Shown here: one piece after another, positions 42,730-52,404 of the stretch
Numbering within the stretch: the first letter of the stretch is position 1
How the letters are laid out: the number at the start of each line of letters is the position of its first letter
From: Gammaproteobacteria bacterium
GTDB taxonomy: Bacteria > Pseudomonadota > Gammaproteobacteria > Pseudomonadales > Pseudomonadaceae
NCBI GenBank assembly: GCA_023475025.1
Contig: JAMCWB010000037.1
Location: 1-64,000, forward strand
Length of the DNA: 64,000 bases
Direction: 5' to 3'
Notes under the pieces: generated by a model
Databases searched by the model: none
Seen by the model: only the letters and a program-made list of their open reading frames with translations
Told to the model about the DNA's origin: nothing
Position numbers and translations under genes: made by a program

Positions 42730-43515
42730 TCAATCGACATACACCTGCCAGAAGTAAAACAGGGTCAGCAGCCAGCCGACCAGAATCACCAGGGCGCGCA
42801 GGTTGCGGTTACTCATGCGTCGCGCCAGCAGGCCGCCACAGTAGCCCCCGATCAGGCTGCCGGGCAGCATGCAGAGCAGTGCCAGCCAATGCACGGCGCC
42901 AGCGAGCATAAAAGTCATGGCAGCGACGCTATAGATCACCGAGGACAACAGGCTTTTGATCGCATTGATCTCCTGCATCCGTGTGCGACCGCTGATCGCC
43001 AGACTGGCGATCATCAGAATACCCATGCCGGCACCAAAAAAACCGCCATAGATCGAGACCAGCCACTGACCGCACCAACCGGTTCGACTCAGGCGCTGCA
43101 GGTCTGGTTGCCGCCGGGTCCATTGTTGCAGGCGGTTGGCAATCTGCCGGCTGGCAGTAAACAGCAGGGTCGCCAGCAGCAGTAGCCAGGGGATCAGTTG
43201 ATAGAAGGCATCATCTGAAATCAGCAGTAATAGAAGGCCGCCGAGCAGCCCGCCGGTTGCCGCCGCCAGCAGCAAGGGCCGCAGATAGTTGCGCCAGTGC
43301 AGGCTGCGCAGGTTATGCCGCAAGGCCCAGGCAGTCGACAGGCTGGCTGGCCACAGCGCGACGGCATTGGTTGCATTGGCACTGACCGGGCTGATGCCTG
43401 CCAACAACAGGGCAGGAAAGGACAGGAAGGTTCCGCCGCCAGCCAGGGCGTTGAGCAGGCCGCCGGCAAAGGCGCCAACCAGGATCAGCCCGAGTTGCCA
43501 GAGTTCGAGACTCAT
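42730..43515 (-). CDS. TauE/SafE family membrane protein
   Basis: [28 protein letters not shown]...[13 protein letters not shown]. Confidence 0.88.
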   Translation of the reverse strand: MSLELWQLGLILVGAFAGGLLNALAGGGTFLSFPALLLAGISPVSANATNAVALWPASLSTAWALRHNLRSLHWRNYLRPLLLAAATGGLLGGLLLLLISDDAFYQLIPWLLLLATLLFTASRQIANRLQQWTRRQPDLQRLSRTGWCGQWLVSIYGGFFGAGMGILMIASLAISGRTRMQEINAIKSLLSSVIYSVAAMTFMLAGAVHWLALLCMLPGSLIGGYCGGLLARRMSNRNLRALVILVGWLLTLFYFWQVYVD

Positions 43516-43551
43516 GGGGCTATTAATTCACGCACATACACGGCGAGAGTG

Positions 43552-44595
43552 TCAGCAGCATGCGCCAGGCTCCTTAGAGCCTGGGCTTGCTTCGCTGTAG
43601 GGCAAGGCGCCACCGCAGCCAGGGAAAATGCCATAGTGACGGTTGAAGTTGCCGATGAACTCGAAGTGCTCGGCAAAACGGGTATCTTTCAGCATGCGCC
43701 AGGTGTTGCCGCATACGGGGAAGATGCGGCCGGTCTCGATCAGATGATGCTTGTCGAGCAAAAGCTGGTGCGGAGCGCCGTCAATGCTGCCCCGGTAGAT
43801 CACCGCTTGCCCGTAGTCTTCACAGGCCGGCTCGAGTGCATCGAGCTTGAACAGCCTATAGGTGGCGGAAAAGAAGCGCGCGGTGCCTAGTTTGGCGGCA
43901 ATCGCGGGGTCGGTAACCTCCAGCGGGCGATCTTCGACCAGGCGTGGGTCAAGAAAGCCGTGACGCTTGGCCAGGTTCTCGAAATCGTTCCAGTAGAGTG
44001 CGCCACCCAGACATTCGCCGTAGATCACCTCGTCCTGACGCACGGTGTCGGGTAGGCGGAGATCGGCGTAGATGTCGGAAAAGTACAATTCGCCACCAGG
44101 TTTGAGCAGGCGGTAAGCCTCGCGCAGAACCGCATCCTTGTCTGGGGACAGGTTGATCACGCAGTTGGAGACGATCACGTCGAAGTAATTATCCGGCAGC
44201 CCCAACTCATCGAGCTGTTCGATATAGCCTTGTTTGAAACTGACATTGGCAAAGCCAAACTGCGTGGCATGGTAGTCCCGGTGCCGGTTGGCCACGTCCA
44301 GCTGTTCGGGGGTCATATCTACCCCGATCACTTTGCCTTCGGCACCCACCAGTTGTGCGAGCACATAACAGTCACGGCCCGAGCCGCTGCCCAGATCGAG
44401 AACCTTGCAGCCCTTTAATAAATGAGGCGCTACCAGACCACAGCCATAGTATTTCTCGGTCACCTCGGGATGAATCCTGGCCAGCAGGGGTTTCAGCCAG
44501 CCCGGCATGCTGCTGATATCGCAACAGGCGCTGGTTTTCAGGTCGCTGGAGGTTTCGAGGATTTTCCCGTAGTAATGTTGAACCGATTCGTGCAT
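43552..44595 (-). CDS. arsM: Arsenite methyltransferase
   Basis: YYGKILETSSDLKTSACC...VLDLGSGSGRDCYVLAQLVG...SNCVINLSPDK...GALYWNDF. Confidence 0.93.
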   Translation of the reverse strand: MHESVQHYYGKILETSSDLKTSACCDISSMPGWLKPLLARIHPEVTEKYYGCGLVAPHLLKGCKVLDLGSGSGRDCYVLAQLVGAEGKVIGVDMTPEQLDVANRHRDYHATQFGFANVSFKQGYIEQLDELGLPDNYFDVIVSNCVINLSPDKDAVLREAYRLLKPGGELYFSDIYADLRLPDTVRQDEVIYGECLGGALYWNDFENLAKRHGFLDPRLVEDRPLEVTDPAIAAKLGTARFFSATYRLFKLDALEPACEDYGQAVIYRGSIDGAPHQLLLDKHHLIETGRIFPVCGNTWRMLKDTRFAEHFEFIGNFNRHYGIFPGCGGALPYSEASPGSKEPGACC

Positions 44596-44897
44596 GTGGC
44601 CCCCTTGGTTGGACTTGCTGGCGTCGATGATCTGATTTTGTTGATTGTTGCATTAATACATTCGGCACGTCGCCGGTTTCTATTATCCGGGGTGGTAAAA
44701 GCGGGTCCGGCAGACCCTTGTTACACCTTTACTTTGTAGGGACTATGTTGGGTTATGCATACCCTGTAAACTAAGTGATATCTATTTGACATATCCTTGG
44801 TTCTTTCGGGGTATACGTCGGTTTTTTGCGCCTGGCTGTCTCAGCCATGGATGTTTTGCATGGCTGCATGCAGCGTGATCAGGACAGGTTGAATGGT

Positions 44898-45200
44898 ATG
44901 TGTGATCGAGTGAAAGTTGTCATGAATACTGCAAGTGCAGAGCTTGCAGAGCAAGTCCGCAGCCGCCTTGAGGATTTTCCCGTCGAGTTGATCTGTGATC
45001 CGAAAGAGTGTGATCAGGCGCCTTTATGCCGCTGGCTGGATCCGCAGTCGCTCAATGATGATGGCCAGCTTATGTCGGCTGTTCTGGATGCGATCGAGAC
45101 GCTGGAAGCTACCCGCCATGCCTTTCGCTCCAAACAATTGGGCAGCTTGCGGCGACGCCTGGAAAAGCTGTTACGAGAGTTGCCAGCCGGCGACACATGA
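44898..45200 (+). CDS. Uncharacterised small protein upstream of the GGDEF/EAL pair
   Basis: MCDRVKVVMNTASAELAEQVRSRLEDFPVEL...; ORF track start 44826, internal ATG 44898 also plausible. Confidence 0.5.
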   Translation: MCDRVKVVMNTASAELAEQVRSRLEDFPVELICDPKECDQAPLCRWLDPQSLNDDGQLMSAVLDAIETLEATRHAFRSKQLGSLRRRLEKLLRELPAGDT

Positions 45201-45210
45201 ACTAGATTAA

Positions 45211-45310
45211 ACCAACACGTTTGGTAAGGCTTTGCCGGTCAGGATATTAAAGACCTGAAAGACAAGGCGCAGCAGGCCACCCCCGGGTATGGTCTGCTGC
45301 GCCTTTTTTT
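45211..45310 (+). ncRNA. Candidate structured leader RNA / attenuator, copy A (novel-looking)
   Basis: ACCAA/TTGGT stem; GCTTTGCCGGT (45229-45239); TCAGG/CCTGA stem; AAAGACAAGGCG (258-269); terminator. Architecture shared with 47662-47785. Confidence 0.65.
45264..45310 (+). terminator. Intrinsic terminator in leader A
   Basis: AAGGCGCAGCAG / CTGCTGCGCCTT perfect 12-bp stem followed by T7. Confidence 0.92.
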
Positions 45311-45389
45311 ATGCCTTTCAGTTACTGGCTGGTAGCCGCTGATGTGATGTCCAGAATAACAAGATGTACTGGCAGCAGGGTGGCAAAAA

Positions 45390-47612
45390 ATGGAAGCAGC
45401 AAGGGATCTGGATAACCTGGTGGAGCGGCTTGGTTTGCACAGCAGGCCACTGCGTGAGCGCCTCGATTTTCTTCAGTGGCAGACCGTTGATGCCCAGCGG
45501 CTGGTATCGCTGGCCGAAGCGGGTGAGCTGGTCAGTCAGGACTTTGTTGACCTGCTTTACCAGCACCTGGGGCAGTTTGGCGAGACGGCAGATTTTCTGC
45601 GTGACAGCCTGACAGTCAGCCGGCTCAAGCGCCAACAGCTGGACTACTACAAGCGCCTGTTTCAGGGTGAGATTGATGAGTCCTACGTGCGTGAGCGGTT
45701 GCAAATCGGCCATGTGCATGAACGTATAGGTATCGAGCTGAAATGGTATCTGGGTGGCTACCGGCTGTTCTTGAGTGAAATGCTGCAGGCGCTTTTTACC
45801 TCGGCAGACAAGGCTGACCCTTCGCGTATTGCCGAGTTTGACAGCCTGCTCAAGCGCGTATTCTTTGATATGACCCTGGCCGCCGAAGCCTATGTCGATG
45901 CCAAGCAGAGTGCACTACGCGAGAGCGAGAAACGCTTTGCACATGCTCTGCGCGGCGCCAATGACGGCATCTGGGAGTGGGATCTGCAGAGCGGGCACTG
46001 GTATGCCTCCGAGCGCTGGGCCAACATGCTGGACCTGCAGGTCAATGAGGTCGGTAACCGGGTGGATGACTGGCTGGCGCGGGTTCACCCTGATGATATC
46101 GATGCCTTGCGATATGCCATTGATGGCCATATCAGTGGTCGCGTGCCCTGGTTGCAACATGAGTATCGCATCCGGCGGCGCAGTGGTGACTTCCTCTGGG
46201 TGTTGGTTCGCGGGGTGCTGGAGACCGATGCCCACGGCCATCAACGCCTGGCCGGCTCACAAACCGATATCAGTGAACGCCAGCGCATAAGCAGCAAGCT
46301 GGAATATGCGGCGCGCCATGACGCTTTGACCGGGCTGTTTAACCGCGGCCAGCTGAATCAGGTGCTGCTGGACAGCATTGACTTGTTGCAACGACCGGGC
46401 GCCCGCCATGCGGCTCTGCTGTTCATTGATCTGGATCGTTTCAAGGTAATCAATGACAGCCTGGGCCACGCGGTTGGTGATCAGGTGCTGGTAATGGTTG
46501 CTGATCGTTTGCGCGCGGGGTTGCGCCAGGGTGATCATCTGGCTCGCTTTGGTGGTGATGAGTTTGTCATGCTGCTGAATGACCTGGCCAATCCAGTCGA
46601 TGCTGAACAGGTGGCTGAGCGGGTATTGCACAAGCTGCGTGAGCCATTGTGTTTTGATCAGCGCTGTCTGGTGGTGAATGCCAGCATTGGCATTGCCCCA
46701 CTGACCCCCGGTCAGGGGCTGCAAGATGCCCTGCAGGCTGCAGATATCGCTTTGTACGCAGCCAAGGCGGATGGCAAAGCTCGCTATATGCGCTACAGCC
46801 AGGGTATGCAAGAGCAGGCACACGAGCGCCTGCTGATTGAAAGTAATGTCTTGCAAGCGCTGCAGCTTGACCAGTTTGAGCTGGATTATCAGCCGGTCTT
46901 TGATATGTCGCGGCAGGCGCGTAGCTCACCGGTCGCGTGCGAGGTGCTGCTGCGCTGGCGGCATGGCGATCAGCGCATGCCACCGGGGGCGTTTATTCCT
47001 GTGCTGGAAGAGTCGGGGGAAATTATCCCTGTTGGTTACTGGATTCTGCAGCAGGCCTGCCGGCAGGCGCGGCTCTGGCAACTGACCAGAAACCCCCGTT
47101 TTTGTTGTTCGGTGAACCTGTCCGGTGTGCAACTCAAACAGGCTGACTTTTGCCAGCGCCTGCATGACATCCTGCAACAAACCGGCTTGCCACCTGAAAA
47201 CCTGGTGCTGGAGATTACCGAGAGCGTGCTGCTTGATCAGGTTGGTCAAACACTGGCGAACCTGCACGAGATTTCTGCGATGGGTGTGATGTTGGCACTC
47301 GACGACTTTGGCACCGGGTACTGCTCGCTGGCCTACCTGAACCGGTTTCCGCTGGATATCATCAAGCTGGATCGTGGCTTTCTGCATGAAGCTCACGCGA
47401 ATCAGCGACAGGCGACCATTTGTCGAAGCATTATCAGTCTGGGCCGCGACCTGGGTATGAAGATCGTTGCCGAAGGTATTGAGACCTCACGCCAGGTTGA
47501 GTTTTTGTTGCAGGAGGGCTGCTGTCTGGGGCAAGGGTTCTTGCTGGGGCGCCCCATGTCGGTTGTCGACATGCAGCGGTTGTGGCTGGAGGAAGTAAGC
47601 GACGGAGGGTAA
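45390..47612 (+). CDS. Globin-coupled sensor-PAS-GGDEF-EAL c-di-GMP enzyme (EAL signature degenerate: EVL)
   Basis: Protoglobin IGHVHERIGIELKWYLGGYRLFL; PAS/PAC; RFGGDEFVMLLND; ACEVLLRWRH, NLSGVQLKQ, LDDFGTGYCSLAYL. Confidence 0.92.
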   Translation: MEAARDLDNLVERLGLHSRPLRERLDFLQWQTVDAQRLVSLAEAGELVSQDFVDLLYQHLGQFGETADFLRDSLTVSRLKRQQLDYYKRLFQGEIDESYVRERLQIGHVHERIGIELKWYLGGYRLFLSEMLQALFTSADKADPSRIAEFDSLLKRVFFDMTLAAEAYVDAKQSALRESEKRFAHALRGANDGIWEWDLQSGHWYASERWANMLDLQVNEVGNRVDDWLARVHPDDIDALRYAIDGHISGRVPWLQHEYRIRRRSGDFLWVLVRGVLETDAHGHQRLAGSQTDISERQRISSKLEYAARHDALTGLFNRGQLNQVLLDSIDLLQRPGARHAALLFIDLDRFKVINDSLGHAVGDQVLVMVADRLRAGLRQGDHLARFGGDEFVMLLNDLANPVDAEQVAERVLHKLREPLCFDQRCLVVNASIGIAPLTPGQGLQDALQAADIALYAAKADGKARYMRYSQGMQEQAHERLLIESNVLQALQLDQFELDYQPVFDMSRQARSSPVACEVLLRWRHGDQRMPPGAFIPVLEESGEIIPVGYWILQQACRQARLWQLTRNPRFCCSVNLSGVQLKQADFCQRLHDILQQTGLPPENLVLEITESVLLDQVGQTLANLHEISAMGVMLALDDFGTGYCSLAYLNRFPLDIIKLDRGFLHEAHANQRQATICRSIISLGRDLGMKIVAEGIETSRQVEFLLQEGCCLGQGFLLGRPMSVVDMQRLWLEEVSDGG

Positions 47613-47661
47613 TGGCGTATTGATATTTTCAGGCTAGACTGAGCGGCTTTTTATTTTGCAT

Positions 47662-47785
47662 AACCTATACAATGAATATATATTGTATAGGTTGTTGGAG
47701 CTTACAAGCTTTGCCGGTTGGGACGTACGGGCCCAAAAGACAAGGCGTGCGATGTTGGCGAGAGCCTGCATTGCACGCCTTTTTT
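47662..47785 (+). ncRNA. Candidate structured leader RNA / attenuator, copy B (novel-looking)
   Basis: AACCTATACAAT/ATTGTATAGGTT 12-bp stem; GCTTTGCCGGT (47708-47718); TTGGG/CCCAA stem; AAAGACAAGGCG (736-747); terminator. Confidence 0.65.
47742..47785 (+). terminator. Intrinsic terminator in leader B
   Basis: AAGGCGTGC / GCACGCCTT continued by GATG/CATT and a GGC-GAGA-GCC tip, followed by T6. Confidence 0.9.
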
Positions 47786-47835
47786 ATTGCCTGATTATCA
47801 ACCGCTGGGACAGATCTGGCGGCGAGGATGTAGTG

Positions 47836-50049
47836 ATGCAGATGCAAAACAGGGTGGCAGCCGTCATTGGCAGTGATGAGCTCAACACCCGTCTATCGTT
47901 TCTGGATTGGTCGTCGGAGGATACCCGTCGGCTGCAGACGCTGCCTGAAAGCCTGAAAGAGGTAGCCGGTGTTTTTGTCGATGAACTGTATCGGCGCTTG
48001 GTGCGTTACCCCGAGCTGGCTGCCGTGCTGGGTAACCAGGCCACCGTGCAGCGGCTGAAAAGCAGTCAGCGTGGCTACTACCAGCGTCTCTTTGCGGGTG
48101 AGATCGATGCCCGTTATGTCGAGGAGCGCTGGCGCATTGGCCAGGTGCACGAGCGGGTGGGGGTTGACCTGAAATGGTACCTCGGTGGCTATCGCTTGTT
48201 TCTCGCCTCGATGCTGGATGCCTTTGCTGCTAAGACGGCAACAGGTTCGGAGGCTGATCAGGGTCTTCGAGATACGTACCAGAGTTTGTTGAAAGTGGTC
48301 TTTTTCGACATCGCGCTGGCTGCCGAAGCCTATGTGGGTGCCCAGCATGCGGCGCTGCGGGCAAGCAAGCATCGCTACATGCATGCGATGCGCGGCGCCA
48401 ACGATGGACTGTGGGATTGGGATCTTGAGCAGGACAGCCTGTATATCTCTGAACGCTGGGCTGCGATGTTGGGGCTGCAACTGAACGAAGTCGGCCAGCG
48501 CATGCAGGACTGGCAGGCGCGCATTCATCCGGATGACCTGTTTGCCTTCCGGGCGGCATTGAAGGCTCACACTGAGGGTGAAACCGAGTTTTTCGTTCAT
48601 GAGTACCGGATTTGCCATCGTGATGGCCGTTTTATCTGGGTGCTGACACGGGGTGTGCTGGAGGTGTCTGCGGCAGGTGCCCGGCGTATGGCGGGGTCAC
48701 AAACGGATATCAGTAACCAGCGGCATATCCAGGCTCAGCTGGAGTACGCAGCCATGCATGATCCGTTGACGGGCCTGATCAACCGTAATCAGCTGGATAA
48801 TATTGCCGGCCAGGTGAGCCGTGAGTTGGCCCGCCCTAGCAGCCGGCATGCTGCACTACTGTTTATCGACCTGGATCGTTTCAAGCTGATCAATGACAGC
48901 CTCGGGCATGCCGTTGGTGACCGGGTGCTGGTGCAGATTGCTCGTCGCCTGCAACGCTGCCTGCGCTCGGGCGATGCCTTGGCCCGTTTTGGCGGTGATG
49001 AGTTTGTCATGGTCTTGCGCGATCTGGCGGATATGTCAGATGCCGACATGGTCGCCCAGCGGGTACTGATGGCATTGAAAGAGCCTTTGTGCTGTGGCGA
49101 GCATACGCTGGTGGTCAATGCCAGCATTGGCCTGGCGCCGATTGAGCCGGAACAGAGTCTCGATGAAGCCATGCGCGCCGCAGACATTGCGCTGTATGAG
49201 GCTAAAGCAAACGGCAAAGGGCGTGTTCAGCAGTTCAGCAACATCATGCTGGATCAGGCCCATGAACGCATGCAGATGGAGTCCAGTGTATTGCAGGCCC
49301 TGCAGCGCAATGAGTTTGAAGTCTACTATCAGCCGATACACCGGCTATCACAAGACGGTAGTCAGCAGGCAGTCGGGGTAGAGGCATTGCTGCGTTGGCG
49401 CCAGGGTAGTCGTATGGTCAGCCCGGCCGCCTTCATCCCCGTGCTGGAAGAGTCGGGTGAGATCGTGGCAGTTGGCTATTGGGTGTTGCAGCAAGCCTGC
49501 CGTCAGCTGCGTGACTGGCAGCTGGCGGGTGAGGATGACCTGACATGCTCGGTCAATCTGTCAGGCATACAGCTGGAACGACAGGACTTTGCCCAGCAGG
49601 TGCAGCGCATTCTCGACGAGACGGGGCTGTCACCATCCAGCCTGATTCTGGAGATTACCGAAAGCCTGTTGATCGACCAGTCTGGCAGTACCTTGGCCAA
49701 TTTGCGTGAGCTGGCGCAGCTGGGTATCCGGATTGCGCTGGACGATTTTGGTACGGGCTATTGCTCGCTGGGTTATCTCAACCGCTTTCCCTTGCACGTA
49801 CTCAAGCTGGACCGCAGCTTTCTGGTCGAGGCAGACCAGTGCAACAAGCAGCGGGCCATATGCCAGGCGATTATCCAGCTGGCACACACGCTGGAAATGG
49901 ATGTGATTGCCGAGGGGATTGAAACCCAGGAGCAGGTTGATTTTCTGCATCAGGAAAACTGCTTTTTGGGTCAGGGATTTTTCTTGGGTTATCCCATGCC
50001 GGCAATAGAGCTTCAGCAGCATATTGATCGGGTGGCCGCACAAGTTTGA
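47836..50049 (+). CDS. Globin-coupled sensor-PAS-GGDEF-EAL c-di-GMP enzyme (intact EALL)
   Basis: Paralogue of 45390..47612; start reassigned to ATG 47836 because the ORF-track start (47656) lies inside leader RNA B; RFGGDEFVMVLRD, VEALLRWRQ. Confidence 0.92.
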   Translation: MQMQNRVAAVIGSDELNTRLSFLDWSSEDTRRLQTLPESLKEVAGVFVDELYRRLVRYPELAAVLGNQATVQRLKSSQRGYYQRLFAGEIDARYVEERWRIGQVHERVGVDLKWYLGGYRLFLASMLDAFAAKTATGSEADQGLRDTYQSLLKVVFFDIALAAEAYVGAQHAALRASKHRYMHAMRGANDGLWDWDLEQDSLYISERWAAMLGLQLNEVGQRMQDWQARIHPDDLFAFRAALKAHTEGETEFFVHEYRICHRDGRFIWVLTRGVLEVSAAGARRMAGSQTDISNQRHIQAQLEYAAMHDPLTGLINRNQLDNIAGQVSRELARPSSRHAALLFIDLDRFKLINDSLGHAVGDRVLVQIARRLQRCLRSGDALARFGGDEFVMVLRDLADMSDADMVAQRVLMALKEPLCCGEHTLVVNASIGLAPIEPEQSLDEAMRAADIALYEAKANGKGRVQQFSNIMLDQAHERMQMESSVLQALQRNEFEVYYQPIHRLSQDGSQQAVGVEALLRWRQGSRMVSPAAFIPVLEESGEIVAVGYWVLQQACRQLRDWQLAGEDDLTCSVNLSGIQLERQDFAQQVQRILDETGLSPSSLILEITESLLIDQSGSTLANLRELAQLGIRIALDDFGTGYCSLGYLNRFPLHVLKLDRSFLVEADQCNKQRAICQAIIQLAHTLEMDVIAEGIETQEQVDFLHQENCFLGQGFFLGYPMPAIELQQHIDRVAAQV

Positions 50050-50090
50050 GGCGCAACTACTTTGCCAGGAAGGCTGGCTAGCGAGGAATA

Positions 50091-51683
50091 ATGAAAATAA
50101 ATCTACCTGTCACCGACCACGAAGTAACCTTGAGCAGTGGCGACAACCTGTTGACCACGACGGACCTGAAGGGGGCAGTTACTTACGCCAATCCGGCGTT
50201 TGAGCGGATCAGCGGGTATTCCCAGGCTGAAATGTTGGGGAAAAACCATAACCTGATTCGCCACCCGCATATGCCGCCACTGGCTTTCGAGCAGATGTGG
50301 AGCACTATCAAATCAGGCAAGAGCTGGATGGGGCTGGTAAAAAATCGCTGTAAAAATGGGGGGTTTTACTGGGTCAATGCCTATGTATCGCCGGTTATGC
50401 GTGATGGCAAGATCATCGAGTTCCAGTCGGTGCGGACCAAGCCGGAGCGCCATCAGGTCGCAGCCGCCGAGCGTGCCTATACCGGCTTGCTGGCGGGGCA
50501 TACACCGCTGGCGTTGCGTTTGCCCTCACCTGGTCTGACGGCCAGCCTGGGGCTGAGTTCCCTGCTGCTGTTTGTGCTGGCCGGACTGTTTGCCTTTCTG
50601 GCTACCGACCTTGAGCCCTTGGCTGGTGCGCTCGTGCTGATATTGCTGTGGGGCGCACTGCAGGCCTGCATCTATGGGTTTCTTCGACCGCTGCGCAAGC
50701 TGGCAGAAAAAGCCAGACAGGTGGGGGATAACCCTTTGGGTCAGTATCTGTATACCGGCTCAAGAAACGAGATTGGCGCCATTCATTTTGCCCTGGATAT
50801 GCAGCAAGCCGAATCGGCGGCGTTGGTCGGACGCATGGCTGATGCGGCCAGCCTGTTGCAGCGTGAGGCGCAGGAGCTGGTGGCGGCCGTGCGCATCAGC
50901 AGCCAGGGCAACCAACGTCAGCAACAGGAAACCGATCAGGTAGCAACGGCTATCGAGGAGATGGCTGCCAGCATTCAGGAGGTGACCCGCAATGCGCACT
51001 CTTCGGCGCAGGCGGCGAATGATGCCGATGCTGAGGTGCTGGATGGTCAGTCGGTGGTAGCGGCATCGAGGGATATTACTCAGGCTCTGGAGGCTAAAAT
51101 CAGCGATGTCAGCGCGGTGATTGGCAGTCTGGCCGATAAAAGCCAGGAAATCAGCATGGTGACCGAGGTGATCAACGGCATTGCTGAACAGACCAACCTG
51201 TTGGCATTGAATGCCGCCATTGAGGCGGCGCGGGCGGGTGAGCAGGGCCGAGGCTTTGCCGTGGTGGCGGATGAGGTGCGTGGGTTGGCAGGCCGCACCC
51301 AGCAGTCAACTGCCTCCATTGGTGGTTTGATCAAAGGCTTTCAGGAAGATGCGCGTGACGCGGTCAGCGCCATGCAGTCAGGGCTTGAACAAGTCGCCGC
51401 CAGCGTTGATAAGGCCAGAGATGCCGCCGCAGCATTGCATGAGATCAATCGCAAGGTGGCTGCCATCACCGGCAGCAGCGCGCAAATTGCCACTGCGGTA
51501 GAGCAGCAAAGTGCGGTGAGCGAAGAAATCATGCGCTCACTGGAGCGCATTCGCACGGTGACCAGTGAAAATGCCGCGGCAGCAGTGCAAAGCCAGACCA
51601 ATGCCGAGGGTATGGCTGGCTTGGCCAGCAAGCTGGAAATGCTGGCCAATGACTTCTGGTCGGCACATGCGGCGCGCGGTTAG
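50091..51683 (+). CDS. PAS-containing methyl-accepting chemotaxis protein (Aer-like)
   Basis: N-terminal PAS ([24 protein letters not shown]); [46 protein letters not shown]. Confidence 0.93.
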   Translation: MKINLPVTDHEVTLSSGDNLLTTTDLKGAVTYANPAFERISGYSQAEMLGKNHNLIRHPHMPPLAFEQMWSTIKSGKSWMGLVKNRCKNGGFYWVNAYVSPVMRDGKIIEFQSVRTKPERHQVAAAERAYTGLLAGHTPLALRLPSPGLTASLGLSSLLLFVLAGLFAFLATDLEPLAGALVLILLWGALQACIYGFLRPLRKLAEKARQVGDNPLGQYLYTGSRNEIGAIHFALDMQQAESAALVGRMADAASLLQREAQELVAAVRISSQGNQRQQQETDQVATAIEEMAASIQEVTRNAHSSAQAANDADAEVLDGQSVVAASRDITQALEAKISDVSAVIGSLADKSQEISMVTEVINGIAEQTNLLALNAAIEAARAGEQGRGFAVVADEVRGLAGRTQQSTASIGGLIKGFQEDARDAVSAMQSGLEQVAASVDKARDAAAALHEINRKVAAITGSSAQIATAVEQQSAVSEEIMRSLERIRTVTSENAAAAVQSQTNAEGMAGLASKLEMLANDFWSAHAARG

Positions 51684-52402
51684 AAGTCTCCCCACAATTG
51701 CTGCGCCAGACTCAGGGCCACTACTGGCGCTGTTTCTGTGCGCAGTACCCGCGGGCCCAGGCGAACGGGCTTGAAGCCACTAGCCTTAGCACGGGATATT
51801 TCTTCACTGCTCAGGCCACCTTCGGGGCCGATCAACAGGCCCAGGCTGGCGGGCCCGGTCAGGCTGGTCAGAGGTTGCTCCGTGCGGTGATGCAGGACCA
51901 GTTTCAAGTCCGCTTGCACCTCATCCAGCCAACTGTCCAGTGCTTGTGGTGGGTGAATCACTGGAACCTGACTGCGCCCACATTGCTCGCAGGCACTGAT
52001 GGCCACCTGTTGCCAATGCGCCTGACGTTTGTCGGCGCGCTCGCCCTGCAACTTCACCTCGCAGCGTTCGGTAAAGAGGGGGGTGATGCTATTCACTCCA
52101 AGCTCAACGGCTTTCTGGATCGCCCAGTCCATACGCTCGCCACGGGACATCGCCTGGCCCAGGTGAATTACCAGAGGTGATTCGGCTAGCCCGGCAAAAG
52201 CGGGCCGCAGTGTCAGTGTCAGGCTGCGCTTGCTGACGGCAACCACCTCACCGGGCCACTCTTCGCCGCTACCATTGAAGGCTTGCACCTGATCACCCGG
52301 ACGCAGACGCAGAACGCGACCCAGATAATGCGCCGGGTCACCGTCCAGTTCCAGTTCGCCGGCCTGCAAGGGCTGGTCGAGATAAAAGCGAACGACGCGC
52401 AT
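51680..52402 (-). CDS. rsmE: 16S rRNA (uracil(1498)-N(3))-methyltransferase
   Basis: [12 protein letters not shown]...[14 protein letters not shown]...[16 protein letters not shown]. Confidence 0.95.
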   Translation of the reverse strand: MRVVRFYLDQPLQAGELELDGDPAHYLGRVLRLRPGDQVQAFNGSGEEWPGEVVAVSKRSLTLTLRPAFAGLAESPLVIHLGQAMSRGERMDWAIQKAVELGVNSITPLFTERCEVKLQGERADKRQAHWQQVAISACEQCGRSQVPVIHPPQALDSWLDEVQADLKLVLHHRTEQPLTSLTGPASLGLLIGPEGGLSSEEISRAKASGFKPVRLGPRVLRTETAPVVALSLAQQLWGDF

Positions 52403-52404
52403 GC

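Noticed and set aside
44786-44817. Sigma-70 promoter TTGACA...TATACG upstream of 44826
   Set aside because: Spacer is 20 bp, longer than the usual 16-18 bp.
45229-45270. ykkC-III/guanidine-III riboswitch, from CCGGTCAGGA and GACAAG similarity
   Set aside because: Matches short pieces only; an intervening hairpin and different spacing argue against it, and copy B lacks the CAGG part.
45211-45310. GEMM-I/GEMM-II c-di-GMP riboswitch
   Set aside because: Association with GGDEF/EAL made this the first hypothesis, but the recalled GEMM conserved blocks (CACGCACAGGGCAAACC...GGGACGCAAAGCC) are not present; needs an Rfam check.
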